Positions 36,000 through 44,571 of a stretch of 64,000 nucleotides of DNA are shown here, one piece after another. The notes beneath the pieces are model-generated. The model searched no databases. It saw only the letters and a program-made list of their open reading frames with translations, and was not told the origin of the DNA. The stretch's first letter is position 1. Each line of letters opens with the position of its first letter. Source of the stretch: Bradyrhizobium daqingense (GTDB taxonomy: Bacteria > Pseudomonadota > Alphaproteobacteria > Rhizobiales > Xanthobacteraceae); the NCBI RefSeq assembly GCF_021044685.1, contig NZ_CP088014.1, positions 6,868,001 through 6,932,000 on the forward strand, written 5' to 3'. The position numbers and the translations under genes are program-made.

Positions 36000-36216
36000 T
36001 CCACACCTCAAGAGCACCTGCTGCTCTGAAACGAGACGGCTGTGGCCGCGTTGTGGCTTTGAGATTGCTGTACTGTTTCCGGTCGTTGAATTTGATTGAC
36101 GGGTCAGGCCGCGGAGCCGCGGCTCGGAGAGATGGGCCCCGGCTCTGCCGCGCACCGTCGAAGGGACGCTGCGCTGCGTCCGGCACGAGAGCGGAATGTG
36201 GCGCACGCTCTCTCCA

Positions 36217-36309
36217 CGTCATTGCGAGGAGCCCTTGCGACGAAGCAACCCAGAGTCTTTCCGTGGAGGGATTCTGGATTGCTTCGTCGCTTCGCTCCTC
36301 GCAATGACG
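36217..36309. repeat. Palindromic dispersed repeat with 16-bp perfect terminal inverted repeats
   Basis: CGTCATTGCGAGGAGC (36217-36232) is the exact complement of the other end, GCTCCTCGCAATGACG (36294-36309). Internal arms (GCGACGAAGCAA and TTGCTTCGTCGC) continue the pairing, so the 93-bp unit can fold into one long hairpin. Units like this are scattered in intergenic DNA of Bradyrhizobium and Rhodopseudomonas in my recollection. It lies upstream of bamA and codes for nothing. Confidence 0.8.
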
Positions 36310-36347
36310 GAGTATGTGGCGATAGCTGGCTCTCTCTCTAACCTCCG

Positions 36348-36487
36348 CTGTCATTCCCCGCCACCGGGTCTCGCCTTCGGCGAGCCCGATGACAGGCTCC
36401 AGCGGGGAATCCAGTACGCCGCGGCGTCTCGATCAATCACTGCTATCTCGGAGTACTGGATCGTCCGGTCAAGCCGGACGATGACAG
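36348..36487. repeat. Second palindromic repeat family, CTGTCAT ends
   Basis: The 140-bp unit begins CTGTCATTCCCCGC and ends GGACGATGACAG, with CTGTCAT/ATGACAG termini. Inside are complementary pairs: CATTCCCCGC with GCGGGGAAT, CAGTAC with GTACTG, and CGTCCGGTCAAGCCGGACG as a compact hairpin. It stands 38 bp from the first repeat. It looks like a compound repetitive extragenic palindrome of the kind common in this group. Confidence 0.75.
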
Positions 36488-36559
36488 TGAGTGTGGCTGG
36501 AGACATGCCCTCGCATTCTCGCGGCGCATTTCGCCCGAGCTTTGCTTGATCGCTCCACC

Positions 36560-37062
36560 CTCATAGCCAAGAGGGTGCAGGGAAGGCCGGGTGCCGGCGG
36601 CACCCGCGGTCCGCTGCGCATAGAGCACACGCAGGAAGAACCGCACAGCAGCATACAGGTGAAGCCCAACACACGGCCTTCCCTGCGCGATGGTCGGACG
36701 GCTTATGCCGTGCTCTCCCGGGAGCCGAGTTCCTTCTGGCCTCCCTCGCCCTCACGGAATTCACCGGCCCCGCGCCGGTTGACGCAGATGCCGCCTCCGC
36801 AAGAGCTTGACCGTAGCAACGACGGCCAGGACCACACGGTTTTGCCGTACGCACGGTTCGTTGGCGCCACAGGGTCCGACGGCGTTGTGCACCTTGCCAC
36901 CGGAATATGACGCGACGAACCTGACAGCGCCGCTCGTCCGCGCGATGCGAAGGGTTCACGGAGAGCAATCCGCCCTGCCCTTGGCTCTCGCGCACGACGC
37001 TGCTGCGTCCACCGCAAGCCCGGCTCTGCGATCACACGACAACATGACCGCCCCTCAAGGGT
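36560..37062. repeat. Dispersed ~0.5-kb noncoding element of Bradyrhizobium type
   Basis: About 500 bp starting near AAGAGGGTGCAGGGAAGGCC and running to CCCCTCAAGGG. Every frame is broken or Arg/Pro shadow-like. The stretches AAGCCCAACACACGGCCTTC and CAGGACCACACGGTTTTGCC match what I remember of a sequence found many times in Bradyrhizobium genomes. Partial self-complementarity exists (GGGAAGGCCG near 36580 with CGGCCTTCCC near 36675). Nature unknown: repeat remnant or structured RNA. Boundaries approximate. Confidence 0.5.
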
Positions 37063-37305
37063 GAGCCGGGATGGACGACACATACGTCAATTCCGAATTT
37101 CGGTAAAGTGGAATATTTTTCCGCGATGGAATTGACAGGGGGCGACACAGCCGCACGACGGGTAGCTCGGAGTGAGCCAGCGCAATCCGGGGTTCTGGCG
37201 TCTGGACGAACAGTGGCCCCGGATTTCGCTTTCGCTCATCCGGACTAAGTGAACTCACGCCTTCGGCATTCCTCGGATGAAAGCTCCATGGCTTCGCTCC
37301 GTCTC

Positions 37306-37881
37306 TCAGCCACGGCCCATGGAATAGAACTCGGCATTCGGACGCATGCTCGTCACGTTCGCAAGCCGGTTCGACATGCCGAAAAAGGCCGAGATCGCGG
37401 CGATGTCCCAGATGTCCTCCTCGGTGAAGCCATGGTCCTTCAGCGACGCAAAGTCGCTCTCGGACGTCTTGTACGCTTCCATCGAGACCCGAACGGCGAA
37501 ATCCAGCATGGCCTTCTGACGATCGGTGATGTCGGCCTTGCGGTAGTTGATGGCGACCTGATCGGCAATCAACGGATCCTTGGCGCGGATCCGCAGGATC
37601 GCGCCATGCGCCACCACGCAATATTGGCACTGATTGAGGTTGCTGGTCGCAACCACGATCATCTCGCGCTCGGCCTTGGTCAGATTGCCGGGCTTGTCCA
37701 TCAGCGCGTCGTGATAGGCGAAGAATGCGCGAAACTCGTCCGGCCGGTGGGCGAGCACGAGAAAGACGTTCGGAATGAAGCCGGACTTCTCCTGCACGGC
37801 CAGGATGCGGCTGCGGATGTCGTCGGGCATATCGGCGAGATCGGGGACAGGGAAGCGGCTGACGGCGCGTGTTTCGGTCAT
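37306..37881 (-). CDS. AhpD-like / carboxymuconolactone decarboxylase-family protein
   Basis: A 191-residue protein from ATG 37881. The family core CXXC(X3)H is NQCQYCVVAHG (C85, C88, H92), preceded by the helix LTKAEREMIVVATSNL. Members act as thiol peroxidase partners (AhpD) or as peroxidase-related enzymes of unknown substrate. The TetR gene lies just upstream on the same strand; the frame of this gene is open to 37938, so longer starts could overlap that gene's end, but the ATG at 37881 follows GAGCTC and fits the family. It is probably controlled by the TetR protein. Confidence 0.85.
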   Translation of the reverse strand: MTETRAVSRFPVPDLADMPDDIRSRILAVQEKSGFIPNVFLVLAHRPDEFRAFFAYHDALMDKPGNLTKAEREMIVVATSNLNQCQYCVVAHGAILRIRAKDPLIADQVAINYRKADITDRQKAMLDFAVRVSMEAYKTSESDFASLKDHGFTEEDIWDIAAISAFFGMSNRLANVTSMRPNAEFYSMGRG

Positions 37882-37924
37882 GTTGAGCTCCCGGGTTACT
37901 GCTCGTTGGAGATTGGCAAGATCG

Positions 37925-38581
37925 TCATTGTCCGTCACCTCGCGTCCGGATCATCGCAAGAAAGCCCGCAGCGAAGACGTCGAGCGCGTCGGGGCGCCGT
38001 TCCAGCTTGGCACGCAGCACCGCGCCCTCCCAGCCGGTCCAGAAGAATTGCGCGAGACTGTCGCAGTCGAGATGGTTCGATATCTCGCCCGCCTCTTGCG
38101 CCGACCGCAGGCAACGTGATGTTCGCGCTTCCCAATCCCGGAACACGGCGGCGAGGCGCTTGCGGAACGGCTCCGGCAGAACGCCCATCTCCTGTCCGAG
38201 ATTGCCGACGAGGCAGCCGCGCCGGTAGCGGTATCTCGCCATTCCCGAGCGAGCATCCGCGATGAAATCGCCGATACGGTCGAGCGGCGCACGTCCGGTG
38301 TCGTCGAACCAGCGGTCCAGCTTGCGCGCGAAATAGCCGGCATAGGCGTCGATCAGCTCGAGGCCGAAAGCCTCCTTGCTGTCGAAGTAATGGTAGAATG
38401 AGCCTTTCGGCACCTCTGCCGCGTCCAGAATCTCCTCGACCCCGACGGCGCTAAAACCCTTCTCGGTCAGGATCGCGACGCCGGCGCGTATGAGCCGAGC
38501 GCGCGGCGCGTCGGGCCGTGTCTGGTCCCTGGGCGGACGGCCACGGCGACGCTGTTCGGCTGATGGCGAAATCGCTTTCAC
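37925..38581 (-). CDS. TetR-family transcriptional regulator
   Basis: A 218-residue repressor-type protein. The N-terminal DNA-binding domain (ARLIRAGVAILTEKGFSAVG, EEILDAAEVPKGSFYHYFDSKEAFG) is standard; the ligand domain (YRYRRGCLVGNLGQEMG, HLDCDSLAQFFWTGWEGAVLRAKL) resembles the AcuR/YcdC-like group that senses small electrophiles. It precedes the AhpD-like gene in a likely two-gene operon. A basic tail (RRRGRPPRDQTRPDAPRAR) begins the protein. Confidence 0.88.
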   Translation of the reverse strand: MKAISPSAEQRRRGRPPRDQTRPDAPRARLIRAGVAILTEKGFSAVGVEEILDAAEVPKGSFYHYFDSKEAFGLELIDAYAGYFARKLDRWFDDTGRAPLDRIGDFIADARSGMARYRYRRGCLVGNLGQEMGVLPEPFRKRLAAVFRDWEARTSRCLRSAQEAGEISNHLDCDSLAQFFWTGWEGAVLRAKLERRPDALDVFAAGFLAMIRTRGDGQ

Positions 38582-38822
38582 GACGATTTATTAGACCGAT
38601 CGCCTTGCAAAATCAATCCGTCCATCGAAGCCGCCTCTTCGATGGCATCGCGATCGACCGGCCACCGCGAATCCAACGCGGCCATGAAGATCGCAGGCTC
38701 GATTGAGAAGGCGGGATGGCTGGCCGGCGAAGCGCGCCGACCGGGAAGTCGCGTTCACGACACCCGGGCACGCGATCCACATCCCGCGCCAAAGCGCCTT
38801 GACAGATGGCCCGGCTTCGTTG

Positions 38823-38844
38823 ATGTAATGTTATAACATTACAT
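38823..38844. promoter_or_regulatory. Perfect 22-bp palindrome, likely Zur box
   Basis: ATGTAATGTTA/TAACATTACAT is a perfect inverted repeat 68 bp before the metallochaperone gene. The core GTAATGTTATAACATTAC matches the general form of Zur operators in Rhizobiales (a TGTTATA-N-ATAACA-like dyad), though I recall only the consensus. The gene downstream is of a class commonly repressed by Zur. Confidence 0.78.
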
Positions 38845-38912
38845 AACGTCAGCCGAAATGCCCCATCCCAAGCGCCGCCGCCCTATCCCCTTGAAAAGGC
38901 TTTTCGATCTCC

Positions 38913-40118
38913 ATGCACAAACTCCCCGTCACCGTCTTGTCCGGCTTCCTCGGGGCTGGAAAGACCACTTTGCTGAACCACGTCCTGAACAACCGGAAGG
39001 GCCTGAAGGTCGCGGTGATCGTCAACGACATGAGCGAGGTGAACATCGATGCGGATCTGGTTCGCGATGGCGGTGCGAATCTCTCCCGGACCGATGAGAA
39101 GCTCGTCGAGATGACGAACGGCTGCATCTGCTGCACGCTGCGCGACGATCTCTTGAAGGAAGTCCGCGCCCTCGCCGAACAAGGTCGCTTCGACTATCTG
39201 CTGATCGAATCGACAGGCATCGCCGAGCCGCTGCCGGTCGCAGCGACGTTCGATTTTCGCTCCGAAGACGGCGAAAGCCTGTCCGACGTGGCGCGTCTCG
39301 ACACCATGGTGACGGTGGTCGACGCCGTGAACCTGCTCGGGGATTATTCGTCGACGGAGTTCCTGGAGCAGCGCGGCGAAGCGCTGGAGAACGACAAGCG
39401 CACACTGGTCGATCTCCTGGTCGAGCAGATCGAATTCGCCGATGTGATCGTCCTGAACAAGGTCGATGACGCCTCGCCCGGGCAGCGCGAGGCGGCGCGA
39501 AAGATCATTCGCGCCCTCAATCCGGAAGCGGACCTGATCGAAGCCAATCACGGCCGGGTCGCGTTCGACCGCATTCTCGACACCGGCCGGTTCGACTTCG
39601 AAAAGGCGCAAGCGCATCCGCTCTGGTACAAGGAGCTCTACGGCTTCGCCGATCACGTGCCGGAAACGGACGAGTACGGCGTGAGGAACTTCGTCTATCG
39701 CGCGCGCCGGCCGTTCGACCCTGGCAAATTCGACAGATTCATCAAGGAGCCCTGGCCTGGCGTCATTCGCGCCAAGGGGCATTTCTGGCTCGCGACCCGT
39801 CCGCAATGGCTGGGTGAAATCAGCCAGGCGGGTTCGATCATTCGCACAGAGGCCCTCGGCTTCTGGTGGGCCAGCGTGCCGGCCGAACGATGGCCGGACG
39901 ATCCCTTATGGCGAAAGAAGCTTCGACAGAACTGGAGCGACATCTACGGCGATCGCCGCCAGGAAATCGTGTTCATCGGCGCCGGCATGGATGAAGACTC
40001 GATCCGCGCCCGCCTGGACGCGTGTCTCGTCACCGGAAAGCCTGCGATGGACATCGCGGAATGGGCACGGCTCGCAGACCCGTTTCCGGTTTGGCGGCGC
40101 GCGGATGAAGCAGCCTAG
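38913..40118 (+). CDS. COG0523-family GTPase, zinc metallochaperone (ZigA/YciC type)
   Basis: A 401-residue G3E-family GTPase. Walker A is GFLGAGKTTLLNHVL, the metal site is C71-X-C73-C74 (GCICCTLRDDL), with LLIESTGIAEP (switch II region) and VLNKVD. The C-terminal CobW domain contains KGHFWLATRP and FWWASVPAERW. Members hand zinc to client enzymes when zinc is scarce. The Zur-like palindrome just upstream supports the zinc assignment over cobalt or nitrile-hydratase iron. A 62-residue gene follows 11 bp later. Confidence 0.92.
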   Translation: MHKLPVTVLSGFLGAGKTTLLNHVLNNRKGLKVAVIVNDMSEVNIDADLVRDGGANLSRTDEKLVEMTNGCICCTLRDDLLKEVRALAEQGRFDYLLIESTGIAEPLPVAATFDFRSEDGESLSDVARLDTMVTVVDAVNLLGDYSSTEFLEQRGEALENDKRTLVDLLVEQIEFADVIVLNKVDDASPGQREAARKIIRALNPEADLIEANHGRVAFDRILDTGRFDFEKAQAHPLWYKELYGFADHVPETDEYGVRNFVYRARRPFDPGKFDRFIKEPWPGVIRAKGHFWLATRPQWLGEISQAGSIIRTEALGFWWASVPAERWPDDPLWRKKLRQNWSDIYGDRRQEIVFIGAGMDEDSIRARLDACLVTGKPAMDIAEWARLADPFPVWRRADEAA

Positions 40119-40129
40119 CGGAGGTACAC

Positions 40130-40318
40130 ATGGCTGATGTCATCCGACTCGTCCCGAAAGCCGAGCTCGAGCGGCTTCGTCTCATCCAGGAAGCTCGCGC
40201 GATCTACGACAGCATATTCCCGCCCAGCGATCTCGACGGTGAGCCGCCACATGGTTCGGCACGAAGCGCGCAAGGTGCATGCGAGTCCAACGGGAATTCA
40301 ATGCGCGAAAGCGACTGA
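40130..40318 (+). CDS. Small protein in the zinc-chaperone operon
   Basis: A 62-residue protein beginning MADVIRLVPKAELERLRLIQEARAIYDSIFPP (amphipathic, coiled-coil-like helix), followed by a disordered Gly/Ser tail. The Shine-Dalgarno AGCGGAGG is strong, and the gene begins 11 bp after the GTPase stop, so it should share the Zur-like promoter. I do not recognise a named family; there are no cysteines before the single tail Cys and no His-rich motif. It may be a small partner of the GTPase. Confidence 0.65.
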   Translation: MADVIRLVPKAELERLRLIQEARAIYDSIFPPSDLDGEPPHGSARSAQGACESNGNSMRESD

Positions 40319-40405
40319 CGAAGATCCTTCTACGCCGGGAAGTGGGATTGCGCTTTTGTCCCGAGGGGGTTGCTGGAGCAATTAGCCCAGTTTAAAGAAG
40401 CCCTT

Positions 40406-41050
40406 ATGCGCAAACTCGACCCGATCAAGCACGAACAAAAGCGGCAAGAGATCCTGGCTGCCGCGATGCGCTGCTTTCTCCGAAGCGGACTGAGCGGCGC
40501 CTCGACGGCTCAAATCTGCGCTGAAGCGAGCATCAGTCCCGGTCACCTCTATCATTATTTCGAAAGCAAGGACGCGATCATCGCCGCGATGGCCGACGCC
40601 CGGCTCGAGGGCGCTTCCGAGCGAGTCAAGCAGGAGGTCCATGGCGGCGGCTCGGTCATCTCCGCGCTGCAGTCGGAATTCGAACAGCCTGCAAGTGCCG
40701 CCCAGTCTGCGCTTTTCTTCGAAATGCTCGCCGAGAGCCGACGCAATCCCGCGATGGGGAAGATCTTGCACGGCCGCAGTCGGAGCATGCGCAACCTCAT
40801 CGCCGAAGTGATCCGCCACGGACAAGCGCGGGGGGAGATCCAGCCGGCATTGCACCCCGAGACTGCAGCTATGGCTATTCTCGGTCTGATGGATGCGAGA
40901 AAGGCGGTATCGCTGCACGATCCGAAACAGGACGCCAAGAAGGTCACGGCTCTCTTCAAGCTGTTCATCAATGGGCTCCTTTGCTCGGACGGAAAGACAG
41001 CAAAGCCCTCGCGGCCACGGACGCCTGCGCAACGATCGCGCTCCGCCTGA
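40406..41050 (+). CDS. TetR/AcrR-family transcriptional regulator
   Basis: A 214-residue regulator. ATG 40406 is favoured over 40370. DNA-binding domain: HEQKRQEILAAAMRCFLRSG, ASTAQICAEASISPGHLYHYFESKDAII. The C-terminal domain (ALFFEMLAESRRNPAMGKILHG, AAMAILGLMDARKAVSLHDP) resembles BetI/AcrR-like ligand domains, and the end is basic and disordered. No obvious target gene is divergent or adjacent. Confidence 0.87.
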   Translation: MRKLDPIKHEQKRQEILAAAMRCFLRSGLSGASTAQICAEASISPGHLYHYFESKDAIIAAMADARLEGASERVKQEVHGGGSVISALQSEFEQPASAAQSALFFEMLAESRRNPAMGKILHGRSRSMRNLIAEVIRHGQARGEIQPALHPETAAMAILGLMDARKAVSLHDPKQDAKKVTALFKLFINGLLCSDGKTAKPSRPRTPAQRSRSA

Positions 41051-41656
41051 TCCAGGCTCGATCAGGGACGGAGCCCTCGCTTCACAAGCGGGAATGCAGA
41101 ATAGATCGCCCGGAGACACCGAAATATCATTCGGGTTCGTCGATGCACAAAAGGTCTACATCCCGGTATCGCTCTCGGCAAAGCTGGGGCTCACGACGCT
41201 CCGGGCACGTCTCACGCAATACTCACCTCCGCTCCGAGATAGAAGCGCCTGATATCTGGAGGAAGAGCGAATGAACTCCATGGCCACGTTTGGAAGAGCC
41301 AGCCCCTCGCCCGATACTGCAGGAGTTAGCGACGGGGTTGAGAACGACCAATGACTCGCCGGTCGCGTTACGGGACTGACCGGCGGAAGAATGAGCCGCT
41401 TCCGCACATTCATGGATCGTTGCACCGATTGCCCGAGTGATCAGACATTCTTCCGCAATAGTCCGACGCCGAATGATTCAGGCTGCGCTTGCAGTCCGCG
41501 CCTTACGCGCTTTCTCCTGGTGGCGAGGGTGTTATATACACCGTCATTGGAACCATATCTTTAGTGGCCGGTTGGCTTGCTGTTGGGCCATCGTCCTCCA
41601 GGGCAGTCCGACAACCGGCACGAGTTCTAGCCGAGCATCCGTCGGGGACCAATCCC
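41051..41656. other. Intergenic region, possible 27-residue ORF
   Basis: 606 bp between TetR and Crp-type genes. One small frame at 41271-41354 (27 residues, starting MNSMATFGRASP) has a strong ribosome site (GGAGGAAGAGCGA) and may be real. Otherwise nothing is supported. The Crp-type gene's frame is open back to 41489 but has no coding character there. Confidence 0.25.
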
Positions 41657-42424
41657 ATGATGGACCACGGGAGTAGGGTTGGAAATCGGTTGTTAGCAGC
41701 GTTGCCGCCGGCGGATTTTGCTTTGCTCGAACCTCATTTGCGGAAAGTCGTGCTCGCGCGCGATGCCATATTGGTTCGATCGGGCGATCGGATCGAACAC
41801 CTTCTTTTCCCCTGTAGTGGCGCGATCGCCTTCATCGTGGACTTGCCCAATGGGCAGACGGTCGCCACGGCGGTGATCGGCCATGAGGGTGCCATCGGTC
41901 TGTCGTCTGCGCTTGGCGTATCTCGCTCACCCGTGACAGCGGTCGTCCGCGTCCCAGGGGCAGTGCTGCAGATGCCGGCAGCGAAATTTCTGACGGCTCT
42001 GCGTCGCAGCCCCGCGATCACATCCATGGTGCAGATTTTCACGCGATCGCTGTTGACGCAATTGCAGTATGTTGCGGCCTGCAATGCCCTGCACTCCGTC
42101 GAAGCCCGGATGGCGCGCTGGCTGCTTCACATTCACGACCGGGCAGATGGCAGCAATCTCATCCCGCTCACTCAGGAGACCATATCGGAGCTACTGGGCG
42201 TCCGCCGTACCACCGTCACGCACGTCGTGAGTGCGTTGCGGGCGTCAAGAGGCTTGAAATCGAATCGGCGGGGCCAGCTCGAGATTGACCGGCCGCGGCT
42301 CGAAGCCGTTGCGTGCGAGTGCTACAAGCTGATGAGCCGCAAGATCGATCGGATCGTGTCTCAGGGCGCAGCCGAGGTTCTTCACGCCACGATGGCGCGA
42401 GACGCTTGCCAGCTCCCCGGCTGA
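41657..42424 (+). CDS. Crp/Fnr-family transcriptional regulator
   Basis: A 255-residue protein (ATG 41657 or 41660). The N-terminal cyclic-nucleotide-like sensor (LLAALPPADFALLEPHLRKV, ILVRSGDRIEHLLFPCSGAI, TAVIGHEGAIGLSSALG) is followed by a Crp-type winged helix (SVEARMARWLLHIHDRAD, LTQETISELLGVRRTTVTHVVS). It has no Fnr-type four-Cys cluster. This layout, with LLFPCSGAIAFI, fits the group of Crp-like regulators abundant in Bradyrhizobium that lack a known ligand. Its 3' end overlaps the convergent small gene. Confidence 0.87.
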   Translation: MMDHGSRVGNRLLAALPPADFALLEPHLRKVVLARDAILVRSGDRIEHLLFPCSGAIAFIVDLPNGQTVATAVIGHEGAIGLSSALGVSRSPVTAVVRVPGAVLQMPAAKFLTALRRSPAITSMVQIFTRSLLTQLQYVAACNALHSVEARMARWLLHIHDRADGSNLIPLTQETISELLGVRRTTVTHVVSALRASRGLKSNRRGQLEIDRPRLEAVACECYKLMSRKIDRIVSQGAAEVLHATMARDACQLPG

Positions 42425-42606
42425 CCATCCGGGGCAGGCTCGTAGACCCAAGCCTCTCTAGCGAACCACTCGTGTGTAGTCGCGCAGAGCCGGCAATAGG
42501 TGCGCGAAAAGAAAACTGCACTGGATCGGAACCTCTCGCGATTGGTCTCGATACCCGTTGAAATGGCACTCCCCGTTTCCGGGCACTTGATCATCACCAT
42601 ACCCAT
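42382..42606 (-). CDS. Small conserved cysteine-containing protein
   Basis: A 74-residue protein from ATG 42606 (GCGGGAA upstream; in-frame ATGs at 42600 and 42594). The segment MIKCPETGSAISTGIETNRE, then VFFSRTYCRLCATTHEWFAREAWVYE, matches a recurring small-protein pattern in rhizobia: one Cys near the start, a CXXC, then His-Glu-Trp and Trp-Val. It may be a small zinc-ribbon-like domain. Its final 43 bp overlap the end of the convergent Crp-type gene, so the true C-terminus may be an extended tail. Function unknown. Confidence 0.65.
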   Translation of the reverse strand: MGMVMIKCPETGSAISTGIETNRERFRSSAVFFSRTYCRLCATTHEWFAREAWVYEPAPDGQPGSWQASRAIVA

Positions 42607-42733
42607 CTTGATTTCCCGCAATCTTTTGCCGGCCCCGGCTACGCGAACCCGCCGTCGGCTGGACCCGCACCTCCGCTTCGCCGAGATGCCTGTCCAGCCG
42701 ATCCGCGAGGCTGGTAGCCTCATTCAGACAGTC

Positions 42734-43219
42734 TTATGCGACGGTCCTGTTCAATACCCGGTTGAAGCCGGCCTTAATGGGATCGGTCGTGTCGATGGCG
42801 ACCCGCTGCGCGAGCTGCCAAAGCTCCCGGTTCTGTGTGGAGGCGACCTCGAAGGCTTCGCGGCTTTGGGCCGTCGAAAGATGTACGACATCCAGCAGCG
42901 ACCTGGTCTCAGCGAGCCGGGACAAGAATTCCAGACTGGAGCTCGTGTTGTCCTTGGACATCTCCATGACCCTGGCGCCGTAATCGACAACACCCTTCAC
43001 GTTCATGGAACAGGCTTCGCGGAGAACGTCGCTGATCTCCTCGGAAGTCGCCTTCATGCTCTCGATATGTTTCTTGGCCATGGCGGCGCCCTGCTCGGCG
43101 AAATCGCGGAAGACTTCCTGGAAATTCATGATCGGTAAATCGAACCTCGGCTTTGCTCCATTCGCAATATCATTCACTGGATCGGAATGCGTTCCGACTT
43201 TCACATTGGCATCATTCAC
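42734..43219 (-). CDS. Phasin-family protein
   Basis: A 161-residue, mostly helical protein with the phasin_2 pattern: NFQEVFRDFAEQGAAMAKKHIESMKATSEE, VVDYGARVMEMSKDNTSSSLEFLSRLAETRS, EAFEVASTQNRELWQLAQRVA (sections of the domain). Phasins coat polyhydroxyalkanoate granules; related ones in Rhizobiales have other envelope or stress roles. There are no cysteines other than one (ACSMNV). Stand-alone gene; the polyhydroxybutyrate link is suggested by hbdA elsewhere in the window. Confidence 0.86.
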   Translation of the reverse strand: MNDANVKVGTHSDPVNDIANGAKPRFDLPIMNFQEVFRDFAEQGAAMAKKHIESMKATSEEISDVLREACSMNVKGVVDYGARVMEMSKDNTSSSLEFLSRLAETRSLLDVVHLSTAQSREAFEVASTQNRELWQLAQRVAIDTTDPIKAGFNRVLNRTVA

Positions 43220-43376
43220 GAGCTTTCATCCCTTCAAGCGAAACTAGGTGATGGATTGAAGACCCCTACCGCTCCTGGCGTTTGCTGCGTCAGAAGCTCA
43301 GTGCCCCTGTTCTTGGCGTAAGGATGCCGCTGCGGATGAACCGCCCGCCCCCCGTACCGGCAACGACTATGATCGA

Positions 43377-43664
43377 TTAAAACCGGGCCATCCGTTCGCT
43401 TTCGGACACTCGCCGCGATAATTCGATGGAATTGCGACCAAGCGGCGCAGGCTTGGATTTCAAATATACCAATTTGCAGCGCACGCTCGCTTGTCCTCCG
43501 AGCTGACTCGCTTTCCGGACGTGGCCCGGCTCACACCGGCCGCGCTGCCGGTCTTCTTCCCGATCAACTCGATCTCTGAGACTCTCGAGTTCTGCGAACT
43601 GCGAGGCCAGCGCTTCGATACGTTGCAGAAGAACAGCAGCGGAGTGGTTCGATCGAGCGTGCAT
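43377..43664 (-). CDS. Small helical protein, paralogue type A
   Basis: A 95-residue protein from ATG 43664 with a strong GAGAGGAGG ribosome site. The N-terminal helix (LLQRIEALASQFAELESLRD) shares a spaced pattern with the protein at 46288-46470 (A-L-x2-Q-F-x-E-L-x2-L-R-x-R-V). It looks like a short coiled coil; the remainder is basic and probably disordered. I know no function. It is followed on the opposite side by the exported Gly-rich protein. Confidence 0.5.
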   Translation of the reverse strand: MHARSNHSAAVLLQRIEALASQFAELESLRDRVDREEDRQRGRCEPGHVRKASQLGGQASVRCKLVYLKSKPAPLGRNSIELSRRVSESERMARF

Positions 43665-43829
43665 GGCAGGCCTCCTCTCGAAATGTCCTGGAAAATCCCC
43701 CAGCCTTGACGACCGGGAAAAATATGCAATTGATCGAGATGCCGCGCACTAACATTTGGCATGCTGCGTCGCCCAAGCGATGTGGCGGCGCGTTAGGATC
43801 GCGCTCGGGTGTCGCGCGGTGCACCAATG

Positions 43830-44315
43830 CTAGGAGCCGGTTGCGCTCGAAACTCGCGTGGCCGGTCGTTCGCAATCGGGATTGCGCTTGCGCGCATTGT
43901 CATCTTCATCTGCACAATCAAGGCTTCCGGCTGCGCTCGGATTTCCAGAGCTCCCCTCGGTCGCGACGGGACCGTTACCGCCCGATCCCCCTCGACCACC
44001 AGATCCACCGCCGGACGTCCCGCCGGCTCTGGCTGACCCGCTCTGACGACCGCCGGATGCTCCACCACCCCCGGATCCACCGCCGGTGGAGCCGGAGCCC
44101 CCTGACGATCGATCGTTGTCGAAGAATGACCGCCCCCCGTCATCGCCCCGCGCCGCGCCGCGCAAACCGCCTGAGCGTGCAATCGCTGTTGATGTGAGGG
44201 AGGTGGACAGGAGTAGGGTCATGACCGGGGGTGTAACAGCCGCGAACCGTCCGCAGGTTTTCAAGAATGTCCGCCGATCGTCATCTTTATCGTCGTCGCG
44301 GGTCACAATGCGCAC
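43830..44315 (-). CDS. Exported Gly/Ser-rich protein with twin-arginine-like signal
   Basis: A 161-residue protein from ATG 44315. An acidic start (DDDKDDDRRTFLKTCGRFAAV) leads into a hydrophobic core (TPPVMTLLLSTSLTSTAIA) that ends in AxA, so export is likely, with RRTFLK as a possible Tat motif. The mature part is Gly/Ser-rich in short runs, with a Cys-Ala-Asp-Glu-Asp-Asp end. A decayed paralogue lies at about 46946-47150. Such DRRxFLKxCGxFA proteins are multi-copy in Bradyrhizobium in my recollection. Function unknown. Confidence 0.7.
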   Translation of the reverse strand: MRIVTRDDDKDDDRRTFLKTCGRFAAVTPPVMTLLLSTSLTSTAIARSGGLRGAARGDDGGRSFFDNDRSSGGSGSTGGGSGGGGASGGRQSGSARAGGTSGGGSGGRGGSGGNGPVATEGSSGNPSAAGSLDCADEDDNARKRNPDCERPATRVSSATGS

Positions 44316-44571
44316 TCCTCTATTTAATAACTTGTTCCCACAATATTATAAATTAAATAAAGGCTCAACAAATATTTAAATGGCGTCGGTACCCACGTGC
44401 AGCTTGGTGGAGACCTCGGGGCGCGCAGCGGCTTGCGGGTAGCGGCACGCCCCGTCCAACAGGCGCCTGTTCCGGGTAATTCTACCGCATTCAGGGCACG
44501 TCCAAGCGCAGGAAATTCAGCTTGCATCCCAATTTGATATATTTAATTATATAATCTCTTCGCCGAATTTA

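Noticed and set aside
36217..36309. CRISPR-like palindromes
   Set aside because: The units are not regularly spaced direct repeats with unique spacers; they are palindromic extragenic repeats.
36093..36760. Short frames inside the repeat cluster upstream of bamA
   Set aside because: They follow the repeat sequence rather than codon bias and are broken differently in each copy.
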